This document shows positions 22,231 through 34,090 of a stretch of DNA of 64,000 nt, piece after piece. A program made the position numbers and the translations under genes. The stretch's first letter is position 1, and each line of letters starts with the position of its first letter. Location of the stretch: positions 5,837,001-5,901,000 of the forward strand of contig NC_081414.1 in assembly GCF_030272615.1 (NCBI RefSeq). Direction: 5' to 3'. The notes beneath the pieces are model-generated. The model saw nothing but the letters and a program-made list of their open reading frames with translations, was not told the origin of the DNA and ran no database searches. The DNA is from Cryptomeria japonica (Eukaryota; Streptophyta; Pinopsida; Cupressales; Cupressaceae).

Positions 22231-23080
22231 CCCACCCTTTTATTGTATCAAGAATAGGAGCACAAATTTCACTAAAACCTCAAAAGAACTTCTATAAAAT
22301 TGGGCAAGTCCATGAAAAATTCTTACCTCAGTAGCATTTTTTGGTGTAGGCCAACTCTATATTGCTAGGATCCATTTCCAAAGTGCCCAGGGATACAACA
22401 AAACCCAAAAAAATGAGTTCTTGTTTCATGAATTCGCATTTTTCAAGATTGATTGTCAACTATTCCTCATGCAGTTTCCTTAATACAATCTAAGTGTTCA
22501 AGATGCTCTTCCTCTATTTTGTTGAATATGAGGATATCATCAAGGTATACCACTACAAATCTACCTAAGTATTCCTTCAACACCTCATGAAGGTACTAGG
22601 GGTGTTAGTAAGCCCAAATGGCATAACTAACCACTCATATAACCCCTCTGTAGTCTTAAATGATGTTTTCCATTCATCCCCTTCTTTAATCCGGATCTGG
22701 TGATATCCACTCTTTAAATTCTGCTTAGTGAAATACTTTGCTTCTCCAAGACAATCCATTAAATCCTCAATTCTAGGGATAGGAAATCTGTATCTTATGG
22801 TGATTATGTTTATTGCTCGAGAGTCAGTACATTGTCTCCATTTACATCCTTTCTTGGTTGCTAAGACCACTAGCACAACACATGGGCTTATAATTTTTCT
22901 AATTAGACCTTGATCAAGCAACTCTTGTACTTGTCTTGCCACTTCTTTGTTTTGTTCAGGAGTCATCTTATTAGGCAATGATGCTCTGGGTATAAAGTCT
23001 ATCTGGTGACTTACTATTCTAGGAGGAGGTAGCATTGTGGGTGTTCCATCACTCACAATGTCCTTGAACTGTTCTAACAA
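22231..23080 (-). pseudogene. Reverse transcriptase of element A
   Basis: From 23080 to 22577 the frame is open for 167 codons, with QELLDQGLIRKIISPC, the DSRAINIITIRYRFPIPRIE block and the GLYEWLVMPFGLTN block. The catalytic YLDDILIF box follows near 22530-22560 in another frame, so a shift lies near 22590. Several stops follow before RNase H. The order and wording are typical of plant chromoviruses. Confidence 0.9.
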
Positions 23081-23466
23081 CTGCTAAACCTCTTTAGGTA
23101 AAATTTCTTGTCCAGTCTTCTTTTCTTGACTAGGTTTCACTAAGAGAGCATAATGTTCTCCATCTCCTTTCTTGAGATCTCTCAAAAATTCTTTTCCACC
23201 GACCAACAACACATTAGGACCACTAATCTTGGTTCCTTCATCCTCTACCAAATATTGAATCTTGTATGTCAACCCTTCCTTTGTGAATGCATATGAGTTC
23301 TTTTCTCCATCATGGATAGATTCTCTATCAAATGACAGACATCCATAGGTAGAACATCACATAAAATTCTGTCCGAATATTTCCCAATTGAAAATTCAAC
23401 CCATACTTGTTCATTTACTAACACATGTTGTCCTTTATTCAACCATGTGACCTTGTAAGGATGACT
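23081..23466 (-). pseudogene. Protease C-terminal part of element A
   Basis: This continues the protease of A on the far side of copia element C. Read on the minus strand, the sequence from 23466 continues the frame that breaks at 31167. A block equivalent to WLNKGQHVLVNEQ of element B lies near 23405-23450, and the stretch 23084-23272 corresponds to the linker toward RT. A small deletion near 23335 removes the LLLGRPW-type block seen in B. Confidence 0.8.
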
Positions 23467-24980
23467 TGATAGTTCTGATACTTAGTGTAAGTATAGATCC
23501 AATAACCAACAAGATGAGAGGGGGGGGGGTGAATCATACAAACTTAATCTTTCATAAAAACATCAGATTCAACCTCGGTAACATATATTTCAGTAATATA
23601 ACCAGAACTGTTAAACATGCAAACTCAAAAGAATATAAACATCATAAACCTCATAACACCAGATTTAACATGGAAACCCAAATAGGGAAAAACCACTATG
23701 GGATTTCGGACCCACTAAGAAATATACTCTTCTAGAGTATGCTCTGTTAAAAGAAAATCTTGTTAAAGATTACAAACACATTGCTAGATGTGACCCAGTT
23801 AAGGGATTTCCCTTAGATCTGTTAGGATCTTCACCTTGTTAGAAGTGACCTTGTTAAAGGCTTTCAAACACTCAATCAGAATGTCACCTTGCTAGAGGGT
23901 TTAACAAATAAGACTATTAAGTCCACTCGGTTAAGAGATTTTCTATCACTTTCACAAAATAACAGTAATAAAATCTATCTGCAACTTCACATCTAAAATG
24001 CTAAAGTAGATTCTTATTTGTTCAATACAATCTAGACATAGAACTAATCTTGTCCATCTAATGGGCTTCTATTCTTTGTTATTCAAACAGGTCTTCAAGC
24101 TTCTTTGCTCGGTAATCACTATGTAGCATCCCTGTGCATACACTTGCCCGCATACATTGTTTATCAACAGTTTCCTATTTATAAACAATTAGGTAATTGC
24201 TTAATCTCCTTGATCACATTTCTCATGATCAATCATAGCCATCAGATCTTCAATCTTGTCCAGGTTCAATGCATCTTTCGATCTAAAAATGTTTTATCCC
24301 GCCTAGGAACTTGCATATATTTCTTGGAACTTGTGCAAGGGTATTGCGGTTCAATCAACACTGTAGATCTTCATGCTAGCTTTCCTTTGCCATAGATTCA
24401 TTAACAAACTATATTAATGACATACCAATCATTCAATCAGTTCCAACTCATTAGCTTCCTTCATTAAATAACACATGCAAACATTTAATGCATTCTGTTA
24501 TAGCTCGGTTACAACTCGGTAAATACTAAACTTCACTTGGTAGACATTCCGCCTTCATTAACTGATAGCGATAACCTTAGGGTTTACCGACTAGGTTCTT
24601 TGCTTTATAACATAGTATAGTATTAACCTTTACAATTTACAACATATGTATGATGTTAAAACAATCTGAACATCATGATCTCATCATTGTCTGACTCGGT
24701 AATAGTTGCCCATTGAATATCTTATTCATCCCCTTATTCATCATATTATTTCTTGTGTCTTTTACCAACATCTTTATATTCTTTAAATCATACTTCTCAA
24801 GATATGACAACATCATACTGAATTAGAAAATCAATTTCTTGACATCAATGACAAAATAATAATATCAAGACAGTAAACATCTTTAATCAGTTATATCCAT
24901 AATCATCAACAACCTTCTCAATATCCTTATTGAAATGCCAACAATCTTTCATTGTTTGTTATAATGCTATATTGCCAACA
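23467..24980 (-). repeat. 3' LTR of element C
   Basis: It aligns with 29652-31166 along the full length with scattered substitutions. It contains a run of ten G at 23520-23529 on the plus strand. A region at about 23740-23935 has many TTGTTAAAG, GGTTAAGGG and TTGTTAGA words. A minus-strand TATAAATAG box lies at 24176-24186. Confidence 0.94.
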
Positions 24981-24993
24981 ATCTCCCCCTTTG
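24981..24993 (-). other. Polypurine tract of element C
   Basis: On the minus strand CAAAGGGGGAGAT directly precedes the 3' LTR. Confidence 0.85.
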
Positions 24994-25404
24994 GCATTGA
25001 TGGCAAAACCAATTGATTTCACCATAAAAGATTCAGATTGCTGTGATTTTGAAATGCTCTCCCCAATACATTAGACTTCTCCCATTTTCTTCAGTCTTCT
25101 TTCCAATCTATAGTCTTCTCAGTTTTCTTTTAGTCTTCTCCCCCAATATTAGTCTTCTCCCCCTTTGACAAAAATGCCAAAAAGTAAAGAACTAAAACAT
25201 AATTTCTGTCTGTATGAAGTGAGTTCTTGCTGTTGTGTATCAATTCAGTCTTGGTCAGAGCATTTTGTCTTCAATTCCTATTCCCTGTATTATTTCCTGT
25301 AATATTTCCTTTACACTTTGAGAAAACATCCTAAAGTGTATAAACTAGCATCAACTCCCAAAAGATATTTGATAGAGTCATCAGATTGATGCTTTCACCG
25401 AACT
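24994..25404 (-). other. 3' untranslated stretch of element C
   Basis: About 400 bp between the polypurine tract and the end of RNase H. It contains repeated CTTCTCCCCC and AGTCTTCTC words (25060-25170), which are additional purine-rich tracts on the element strand. No frame is supported. Confidence 0.6.
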
Positions 25405-26840
25405 CGGTCAGTGAGTAGAAGATAGGGGTAGGACCGCTAACTTACTTTTGAGATATTCAAAAGTGTCCCTTGGTAGTGGCTTGGTGAAGATATTTGCTAT
25501 TTGTTCCTTTGTGCTAACATACTCCAACACCACTTTCTTCTCTTGAGCTTCTTCTCTAAGATAATGATATTTGATAGAGATGTGCTTTGTCTTAGAGTGC
25601 ATAACGAGATTCTTTGAAATATTGATGGCACTAGTATTGTCACAGAATATAGTTACTGGCTTGGTAACTTTCTCATTTACACCTTCCAACAGTTGTTTGA
25701 TCCATGCAATGTTGGTACAATTGAATGCTGCAGCAATGTATTTAGCTTCTGTTGTTGACTGTGAAACACATCCTTGTTTCTTGCTAAGCCAACTCACTAG
25801 TCTTTCTCCTAAAAAGAAAGCTCCTCCACTTGTGCTTTTTCTATCATCAATGTTGCCTGCCCAATCAGCATCAGTATAAACTTTTAAATCAAAACCATTT
25901 CCTTTTTGATATACTAAGCCATAATCCTTAGTGCCTTTCAAGTATCTAAAGATTCTTTTGATTGTTGTCATGTGTGTTTCCTTAGGATCTGCAGAGAATC
26001 TTGCAACTATACCTACTGCATGTGCTATGTCTGGTTTGCTGTGAACAACATATTGTAGCTTTCCAATCATGGATCGGTAAAGTGTCTCATCAACAGATGC
26101 AAATTCATCATTCTTTGATAATTTATAGTTGGTAGTCATAGGAGTAATTACTGGTTTTGAATCCTCCATTCCAAATTTCTTCAAGATTTCCTTTATGTAC
26201 TTGGATTGAGTAATGGAAATCTCATTTTTCATTTGCAGTATCTATAAACCTATAAAATACTTTATCTCACCAATTAATGACATCTCAAATTCTTTGCTCA
26301 TTTCATTTCCAAAGTTCTTGCATAAAGAGTCATTTCCACAAAATATAATATCATCAACAAATATGGCTGAGATTAGTATTCCATTTTCATCATCCTTCAT
26401 GTACATATTGCTATTCTCACTTGTCCTTATAAAACCAATCTTAATCAAATAAGAGTGCAATCTTTCATACCATGCTCTAGGTGCTTGTTTCAAACCATAT
26501 AAAGCTTTGTTCAATTTACATACCTGATCTTTATTAATGTCTTCAACAAATCCTTCAGGTTGTTCAAAAAAAACTTCTTCTTCTAATATTCCATTCAGAA
26601 ATGCAGATTTGACATCCATTTGATATACCTTGAAATTTTTGAAAGTAGCATATGCCAACAATGTTCTTACTCCAAGTGTAGCAACAGGTGCAAAAGTTTC
26701 ACCATAATCAATTCCTTGTTCTTGAGCATAACCTTTGCAAACTAGTCTTGCTTTGTTTCAAATGACCTCTCCTTTTTCATTTAGCTTGTTTCGGAAAATC
26801 CACTTTGTACTGATTACATTTTTGTCCTTTGGTCTTGGGA
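25405..26840 (-). pseudogene. Reverse transcriptase and RNase H of copia element C
   Basis: RT shows VKSAFLNGILEEEVFFEQP, then ALYGLKQAPRAWYERL, and the catalytic FVDDIIFCGND box near 26325-26360. RNase H (274 codons open, 25408-26232) shows VYTDADWAGNIDDRKSTSGG, TTEAKYIAA, FCDNTSAI and the C-terminal ANIFTKPLP block. One stop near 26233-26241 separates the two stretches. Upstream of 26661 the FAPVA region is readable but interrupted. All catalytic Asp residues expected in this family appear present. Confidence 0.92.
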
Positions 26841-28110
26841 TTAGTGTCCATGTGTCATTCTTCTTGATTTGATCAAACTCTTATGTCATAGCATTTATCC
26901 AATCTTCATTGTTAAATGCCTCTTTCACTATTCTCGGTTCAAATTCAGATATCAAACATGTGTTCTGTCTCAGTTTGTTCCTTGTCATCACTAGATCATC
27001 CTTATCTCCTATAATCTGACTTGGTGCATGATGTCTTCTGACATACTTGACTAATACAGGTTCGGTAGGCTTTATATGATCTTCTTCATCACTCAGTAAC
27101 TAGACATTCTCTTCATTTTCTTCAACAGTCTTCTCGATAAGACTTCTCGGTTGAACATAGACAAATTCATCATAGTCTTCTGGTTCCTTCGAATTTCCTT
27201 CATCATTTCTTTCTGCAAATTCATCTATTTTCACATTTGTACTTTCTACTATTTTGTTAGATGATTTGATCAGACATTTAAATGATTTGCTTCTAGAAGA
27301 ATAACCTAGAAATGTTCCATCTTCATTCTTCTGATCAAACTTGCCATTTCTATTTGTGAACATAGCATCTACTTCCAAAGATTTTAAAATAACTTACATT
27401 AGGTTTCTTATCATATCGGATTTCATATGGTGTCTTCAAAGTACCTTTCTTCAGTTGTACTCAGTTCAAGGTGTAAATTGTTGTGCTTATTGCTTCTCTC
27501 CAAAATGTTTGTGGCACTTTCTTTTCAATCATCAGTGATCTAGCACAATCCAAAATAGATCTGTTTCTTCTCTCAGCTATTCCATTCTGCTGTGGAGTTC
27601 TTAGTGCAGAGACTTGTCTTTTAATACCATGATCATTGCAAAATAGGTTGAACTCATCAGATGTGAACTCTCCTCCTCTATCTGATCTGAGACATTTCAG
27701 TTGTCTTCCTGTTTCATTTTCAACTCTTGCCTTGTACCATTTAAACATTTGAAAAGCTTCTAATTTTTCTTTCAAAAACATTACTAACATCATCCTTGAA
27801 TAGTCATCCACAAATAATATGAAATATTTATCACCATAATAGCTTTGAACTTTCATAGGACCACAAAGATCAGTGTGCACTAGATCTAAAATTCCCTTAA
27901 AAGTGTAAGACTTACTTGTAAAGCTTGATGTTGTCATCTTACCCATCTGGCATCCTCGACACATAGCATTCTTAGGTTTTTCAAGACTCGGTAGACCTCT
28001 TACTCGGTGGTGCTTCTTACTTATTTTGATCAGATTATCAAAATTTACATGACAAAATATTTTATGCCATAACCATGTATCATCTAACTTTGTATACAAA
28101 CACTTGTTAC
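26841..28110 (-). pseudogene. Integrase of copia element C
   Basis: A 212-codon open stretch (27461-28099) covers WLWHKIFCHVNFDNL, the CRGCQMGKM zinc-binding part, LVHTDLCGPM with the first Asp, LRSDRGGEF with the second, and TPQQNGIAERRNRS with the catalytic Glu. The C-terminal part continues in a shifted frame at 27100-27378 (FLGYSSRSKSFKC), followed by an acidic linker. The shift lies between 27378 and 27461. Confidence 0.92.
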
Positions 28111-28660
28111 AAGTTGAGTCAAGGTGAAATGTGTTACCTTTTGTTTGTGTCCCGATAGCAGTTAACTTTCGATTCTTGTCATGAACTTTGACAATTCCTT
28201 TCTGAAATTCTATTTAGTAACCTGTGTTGTTTAGCTATGCTACACTCAATAAATTGTATTTCAAACCTTCAACCCAATAAACATCATTGCATCTTGCATT
28301 GTCAAGAAGTGTTATAGATCCTTTACCTTTCACCGAACATGGTGCATCATTACCAAATCTAACATAGCCTCCATCATAATCTTCTAATATAACAAACTTG
28401 TGTTCATCTCTTGTCATATGATGTGAGCATCCACTATCTATAATCCAAGAATCATTAGTGTTTATGTGAGATATTACGGCTTTTTCTTCATACCTTTCTT
28501 CATCTGATCCATCTTTGATAGCCACATAAACTACTTCCTTTGTATCAGTCTCATCTGATTTATCATCATTGGATTCCTCATCAGCTATTAAACATGTCTT
28601 TCTATCTCTTCTTCTGAAGTCTTGGTGTCCTCTGTAATGATTGTCTTTCTGTCTGTCATT
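28111..28660 (-). pseudogene. Protease of copia element C
   Basis: The active site reads WIIDSGCSHHMT (near 28415-28450), a canonical DSG as in copia proteases. The rest of the domain (FGNDAPCSVKGKGSI, then GLKYNLLSVA) is open down to a stop near 28234. An acidic linker upstream joins it to gag, with one TAA at about 28658-28660 in the same frame. Confidence 0.9.
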
Positions 28661-29587
28661 TTAGTAATCTCTCTTTTCAGTAGAATCTTTGTGAGGACAG
28701 TTATAAGCCATATGTCCTATCTTATCACAATTGAGACATTTCAAAGGTAGCTTTCCTTTATACTTACCTTTGCCTCTCGGTAACCTTTTGGCTAATAGTG
28801 CTTCAAACTCTTCTTGCTTTCTGATTTCCTCATACAGTTTGTGTACTGCCTCCATGTTCTTACGAAATCTTTCACTTGCTCCATTGTGATCTCCTTCAGA
28901 GTACTTATACTTTCTTTCATTGTAATCATTAGATTCATCAAGATGAAAAGAACTAAATGTAGATTCAACTTTATTTACCGAAGATCCACTGTTATCAAAG
29001 TTACTTAATTCAAATGCATGTAGCTTACGAATAGTAGTATCTAAAGAAACAGGCATATTAGGTATAGATCTCAACTCATTGATTGCAGAGACTCGGATTG
29101 CATAAGCTGGTGGAAGGGTTCTCAACAACTTACTTGTTATATCCTTTTCTTCAATAGTTCCACCTGCTGCTTTGATTTGATTGACAATCTCCTTTAGTCT
29201 TGTATTGTACTGAGTTATGTTCTCACCTTCATTCATCCTCATAGATTCAATTTGTCCTCTTAGACTATCTACTTTTTCTCTTTGAACATGTTCATCTCCT
29301 CCATATACTGATATGAGCTTGTCCCACATTGCCTTTGCATCATTGCAGCCTTCTAGATCATTAAACTCTGAATCGGTCAATACAGGTGTTATTTCAATCA
29401 TTGCTTGAATATGTTCTTTCTTTGCCTTTATCTCTTCCATAGTCAATGGATAGGTGCTCGGTGTAACAAAATCATCCTCTAGATAGTATAGAACATATTC
29501 TCCAACTCCTGATAGATGTAGCTTCATCCTTTTCTGCCATGTAGAGAAACTTGACTTGTTCAGCTTCGGTGCATCCCTCTTATACAT
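28661..29587 (-). CDS. Gag of copia element C
   Basis: This is the capsid precursor of a copia element, 308 codons without interruption. It begins MYKRDAPKLNKSSFSTWQKR, which contains the conserved W-K region of copia gag, and ends in the zinc knuckle CLNCDKIGHMAYNC (CX2CX4HX4C) at about 28690-28740. The ATG at 29587 lies 51 nt downstream of the PBS. This short leader contrasts with the 1.5 kb leader of element D. In an intact element gag and pol would be one frame, but here a stop follows the knuckle. Confidence 0.9.
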   Translation of the reverse strand: MYKRDAPKLNKSSFSTWQKRMKLHLSGVGEYVLYYLEDDFVTPSTYPLTMEEIKAKKEHIQAMIEITPVLTDSEFNDLEGCNDAKAMWDKLISVYGGDEHVQREKVDSLRGQIESMRMNEGENITQYNTRLKEIVNQIKAAGGTIEEKDITSKLLRTLPPAYAIRVSAINELRSIPNMPVSLDTTIRKLHAFELSNFDNSGSSVNKVESTFSSFHLDESNDYNERKYKYSEGDHNGASERFRKNMEAVHKLYEEIRKQEEFEALLAKRLPRGKGKYKGKLPLKCLNCDKIGHMAYNCPHKDSTEKRDY

Positions 29588-29637
29588 CTTTGGATCTTTA
29601 ACTCAAGTGCCTTTAAACTTTTCTTTCGGAGACCAAA

Positions 29638-29649
29638 GCTCTGATACCA
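29638..29649 (-). other. Primer-binding site of element C
   Basis: The minus strand reads TGGTATCAGAGC (initiator tRNA-Met), two bases from the LTR at 29652. Confidence 0.92.
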
Positions 29650-29651
29650 AT

Positions 29652-31166
29652 TGATAGTTCTGATACTTAATGTAAGTACAAATCCAATAACCAACAAAAT
29701 GAGAGGGGGGGGGGGTGAATCATACAAACTTAATCTTTCATAAAAACATCAGATTCAACCTCGGTAGCATATATTTCAGTAATATAACCAGAACTATTAA
29801 ACATGCAAACTCAAAAGCATATAAACATCATTAACCTCATAACACCAGATTTAACGTGGAAACCTAAATAGGGAAAAACCACTGTGGGATTTTGGACCCA
29901 CTAAGAAATATACTCTTCTAGAGTATGCTCGGTTAAAAGCAAATCTTGTTAAAGATTACAAACACATTGCTAGATGTGACCCGGTTAAGGGATTTCCCTT
30001 AGATCTGTTAGGATCTTTACCTTGTTAGAAGTGACCTTGTTAAAGGCTTTCAAACACTCAATCAGAATGTCACCTTGCTAGAGGGTTTAACAAATAAGAC
30101 TATTAAGTCCACTTGGTTAAGATATTTTCTATCACTTTCACAAAATAACAGTAATAAAATCTATCTACAACTTCACATCTAAAATGCTAAAGCAGATTCT
30201 TATTTGTTCAATACAATCTAGACATAGAACTAATCTTGTCCATCTGCTGGGCTTCTATTCTCTGTTATTCAAATAGGTCTTCAAGCTTCTTTGCTTGGTA
30301 ATCACTATGTAGCATCCTTGTGCATACACTTTCCCGCATACATTGTTTATCAACAGTTTCCTATTTATAAACAATTAGGTAACCGCTTAATCTCCTTCAT
30401 CACATTTCCCATGATCAATCATAGCCATCAGATCTTCAATCTTGTCTAGGTTCAATGCATCTTTTGATCTGAAAACATTTTATCCCACCTAGGAACTTGC
30501 ATATATTTCTTGGAACTTGTGCCAGGGTATTGCGGTTCAATCTGCGCTGTAGATCTTCATGCCGACTTTCCTTTGCCATAGATTCATTAACAAACTATAT
30601 TAATGGCATACCAATCATTTAATCAGTTCCAGCTCATCATCTTCCTTCATTAAATAAGGCATGCAAATATTTAATGCATTCTGTTATAGCTTGGTTACAA
30701 CTCGGTAAATACTAAACTTCACTCGGTAGACATTCCGCCTTCATTAACTGATAGTGATAACCTTAGGGTTTACCGACTAGGTTCTTTGCTTGATAACATA
30801 GTATAGTATTAACCTTTACAATTTACAACATATGTATGATGTTAAAACAATCTGAACATCATGATCTCATCATTTTCTGACTCGGTAATAGTTGCCCATT
30901 GAATATCTTATTCATCCCCTTATTCATCATATTCTTTCCTGTGTCTTTTACCGACATCTTTATATTCTTCAAATCATACTTCTCAAGATATGGCAACATC
31001 ATACTGAATTAGAAAATCAATTTCTTGACATCAATGACAAAATAATAATATCAAGACAGTAAACATCTTTAATTAGTTATATCCATAATCATCAACAACC
31101 TTCTCAATATCCTTATTGAAATGCCAACAATCTTTCATTGTCTATTATAATGCTATATTGCCAACA
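29652..31166 (-). repeat. 5' LTR of element C
   Basis: The 1515 bp match 23467-24980. The G run is eleven bases at 29705-29715. The LTR ends in CCAACA directly before the TSD. Confidence 0.95.
30361..30371 (-). promoter_or_regulatory. TATA box in 5' LTR of element C
   Basis: The minus strand reads TTTATAAATAG, conserved in the 3' LTR at 24176-24186. It lies mid-LTR, as expected for a U3/R boundary. Confidence 0.5.
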
Positions 31167-31171
31167 TGACT

Positions 31172-31597
31172 ATGTGGCATGCTACTCAACTCAAGTTTAC
31201 TTACTGTTTCTTCTGAGATGATATTGTCCATTGATCCTGACTCAATGATAACTTTACAGACCTTACCAAGTATCTTGTACTTTATTCTGAAAAGAGATCT
31301 CCTCTTTTTAGGCTCTTCCTTAACCGGTTCCCTGATTAGCACCCTTCTAACCATTAGATTCTCACCATTCTCTGAGTGAAGGTTTACTTCAGAAGACTTC
31401 ACACTACTAGAATCTTATTGCACATAATTTATTATTTTCTCTGAATGTGATGAGGTTGCCTTCTCCAGACACCTATAGGGAGGATGACAAAAATCACTGC
31501 AGTGGTAACACTTCATGTTTGCAAAGTATGAACCTCCACCAGAACTTCCAGATCTACCTCTGTTGTTGCTGTTATGACCTCTTCCTCTACTGTAATT
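31172..31597 (-). pseudogene. Zinc knuckle and protease N-terminal part of element A
   Basis: The zinc knuckle CYHCSDFCHPPYRC is readable near 31470-31510. The protease then shows VIIESGSMDNIIS (near 31200-31250), where the catalytic Asp before SG is Glu. The frame is open for 31172-31402 and is broken by element C after SMPHSH. Stops lie near 31596 and 31417. Confidence 0.83.
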
Positions 31598-32491
31598 TCA
31601 TCTTCCACTAGATTCATTAGTCTGCTCAGTCAATTTTGACTCTCCTTGTGATCTTACTTCACTTCCTCTGCCACTGTAGCTTCCTCTATAACCTTTTGAA
31701 TCTCGGCCTCTACCTCTGCCTCTACTAGTGCTTTCATGTTTCTTCTTATTCTTTTCTTCTACTTTCAGGACCAACTGATAACATTTGTGAATGGTATTTG
31801 GACTCAACAAACTTAATTCCTCTTGTATGTTCCATCTCAGATGGTTAAGATACCTTGCTACTCTAATGCTTTCATCCTCCATCACTTTTGACCTTAGACA
31901 CAACTTCTGGAACTCTTTGGTGTAGGTACTTACATCTAGCTCCTTTTGCCTTAGGTTTTGTCTTTTCATATGCAACTGCACTTCATAATCCTCAGGAAGA
32001 TAAGTCTCTCTGATTTTGCTTACCATCCCTGTCCAAGTAGAGATGGGGATCTTACCTTCTCTTTCTCTCTCATTTTGTATAAACTTCCACCAAGTAATGG
32101 CAGCACCTCTCATTCTTGACTTAACCACCTTAACCTTTTGGGCCTCGATCACACCTTCACACTCAAAATGATTTTCCATACCCTCTATCCATTCCATTAC
32201 TGACTCTGCTTCCATCTTGCCACTAAAAATTGGTACTCCTTCCAAAAAATTTCCTCTCATTGCCTTCAAAGCCTTCAAGAATGGTTCTTGATCAATAACA
32301 GGGTCTAGGGTAGGGACTTCGTCCTCTATTGCCAACATTTTACCCTTTTCATTTATCTTCTGACTCACTTTTGCTGTCTTGACTTCCACCACACCTAGTT
32401 TCTGCTCCAACTGCTCCAATCTTTCCTTGAGAAATCGGTTTTCATCTTCTTTGTCAGTGACCTTCTTAGCCAATTTTGCATTGGTCACCAT
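31598..32491 (-). CDS. Gag of element A
   Basis: An uninterrupted 297-codon frame starting MVTNAKLAKKVTDKEDENRF. It has an N-terminal heptad-like segment (LKERLEQLEQKLG), an acidic linker, then the chromovirus gag core with SGKMEAESVMEWIEGMENHF and RQNLRQKELDVSTYTKEFQK, and an RGRGRGRD basic tail. It corresponds segment by segment to the gag of B, which is more decayed. A TGA at its end separates it from the zinc knuckle. It would bind and package element RNA. Confidence 0.88.
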   Translation of the reverse strand: MVTNAKLAKKVTDKEDENRFLKERLEQLEQKLGVVEVKTAKVSQKINEKGKMLAIEDEVPTLDPVIDQEPFLKALKAMRGNFLEGVPIFSGKMEAESVMEWIEGMENHFECEGVIEAQKVKVVKSRMRGAAITWWKFIQNEREREGKIPISTWTGMVSKIRETYLPEDYEVQLHMKRQNLRQKELDVSTYTKEFQKLCLRSKVMEDESIRVARYLNHLRWNIQEELSLLSPNTIHKCYQLVLKVEEKNKKKHESTSRGRGRGRDSKGYRGSYSGRGSEVRSQGESKLTEQTNESSGR

Positions 32492-32551
32492 CTTTACTCC
32501 TTCTTCTGATACTAGATCAGTCTTACACTCTTCACCTCAAATCTTTAACTA

Positions 32552-32563
32552 GCTCTGATACCA
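32552..32563 (-). other. Primer-binding site of element A
   Basis: The minus strand reads TGGTATCAGAGC (initiator tRNA-Met), three bases from the LTR at 32567. Confidence 0.92.
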
Positions 32564-33370
32564 ATCTGATAGGGAGGATCCTATATTGCTTGAGCAATCT
32601 TGAATCACTCTAAGGCTTTCTTCCTAGCCTAACCCAAGAATGCTCCTCTCACTATTCCCCTAATCCACTCTAGGTCCTCACTACCGAGGTTTGATACTCT
32701 GCTCTGTGTGAATTCACTTTTGTAAATCCACCAACTCGCTAATCCATCGGATCTCACCAGCCGCCTTGCAATGTTTTCTCTACCATGGATTATACCTACA
32801 ACTCCTGCTAAGTTGTTTCCATCCTCATGCTTGGATCTTCTCTTCCTTTGATCCCATCTTTCTTTGGTCTGAGGCTAACAACCTAGACTCCATTCTACCC
32901 TGCAAGTGATTCCTCTTGGTCATTGATACCTATCCGGGGTATCATCAAGCTCATCTAGGGCTAGTCTACTAAAATGAACGACACCATTCCCTAGTCTGCT
33001 ACACATAGAACTCTACTATACATGGCTGGCTCTTCTTGACAACCTCCAATGGTCATGTGGATCCCACGATGGAGAATCAAGATAGAGCCATGTTATAAAT
33101 ACTTGTCATCAACAAAAAATAGGAAAAAAAATGACAACTTATTTACAGAGCCGAGCTTGGCACGACTTCAAAATTGGAACTCACAAAACACAGAAAAGTA
33201 ACATCTACTCTATCACACTGGCATTTAAATATTTAAGCCATTGTTTACAGTTTTCAAATGAAAATTGAACTCTGAGAAAGAAACTAGAAAACGGTCTTCA
33301 AATTGTTATTCAAAAGATGTTCTTTGTTCCACCTATCCAAAAAAAATTCCTTACAGAATGCCCATTGGGT

Positions 33371-33381
33371 CTTTTATAGCC
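33371..33381 (-). promoter_or_regulatory. TATA box in 5' LTR of element A
   Basis: The minus strand reads GGCTATAAAAG, identical at 19331-19341 in the other LTR. It lies just downstream, in element orientation, of the hairpin array. Confidence 0.55.
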
Positions 33382-33459
33382 TCTACGGCATGTCATGAAT
33401 CATCCCTAACCGACAAGATTGAACTTGACACAATCGATTTCTGACTGTAACTGTCTTTT

Positions 33460-34090
33460 GATTTCCATCGGTTCTACGGGTTAGCACCGAAACACTTACA
33501 CTGACATCCGATGGTAGTTTACAACTCACTTGATTTTCTATTGGGTCATCAGGGTAGCCTCAAAACACTTACTCCGATGTCCGATGTCATTTTACACTTT
33601 GCGCACTTCCACATTGGTTTCCATCGGGTCATCAGAGTAGCATTAAAACACTCTTACCGATGGCCGATGGTATGCTCCCAACAGAATGCTTCCTTTTCGG
33701 GTTATCGGTGTAGCCCCAAACATGTTCTGTCGATGGCCAATGATATGCTCCAAACCTTTTGCCTTTCCATTGGGTTATCGGTGCAGCTCCAAACATGTGA
33801 TACGGATAGTCGATGGTATGCTCCAAACAACATGCTTTCCCTTCGGGTTATCAGGCGATACAAAAAGTAGTCTTGCCGATACCCGATGGCTCCACTTCGA
33901 CTCACTCCGCTCGCTGAATTCTCGCTAGGTCCCACCATGGTTTCTAAGTCATGAGATATTAACCTCGTGCAACTTTCCATAGTGGTATAGTGACCAACAT
34001 TGATCATCTCATACTTGCTCACCTGTTAGTTGGCGGTTTCATTGGGTTATCGGGGTAGGTGGAAAATACTCCCACCGATATCTAATGGTT
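33460..34090. repeat. About 73 bp array with CCATCGG...CCGATGG ends, LTR copy 2
   Basis: Units start near 33467, 33536, 33618, 33691, 33764 and 33836, with an outlier near 34037. Each has the form YCCATYGGGTYATCGG, then 20-25 bp, then CCGATGG. It is the same array as at 19425-20090 with substitutions but the same unit count. Confidence 0.75.

Larger units (their letters stand above)
23467..31166 (-). mobile_element. Element C: near-complete Ty1/copia retrotransposon
   Basis: This 7.7 kb minus-strand element has 1514 and 1515 bp LTRs, TG...CA ends (TGTTGGCAATATAGC at the minus-strand start) and a perfect target duplication TGACT (23462-23466, 31167-31171). Gag, protease and integrase share one frame. 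RT and RNase H share a second, so a single shift near 27400 plus a few stops separates it from an intact gag-pol. It inserted in the protease of A and is the best preserved complete element in the window. Confidence 0.95.
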
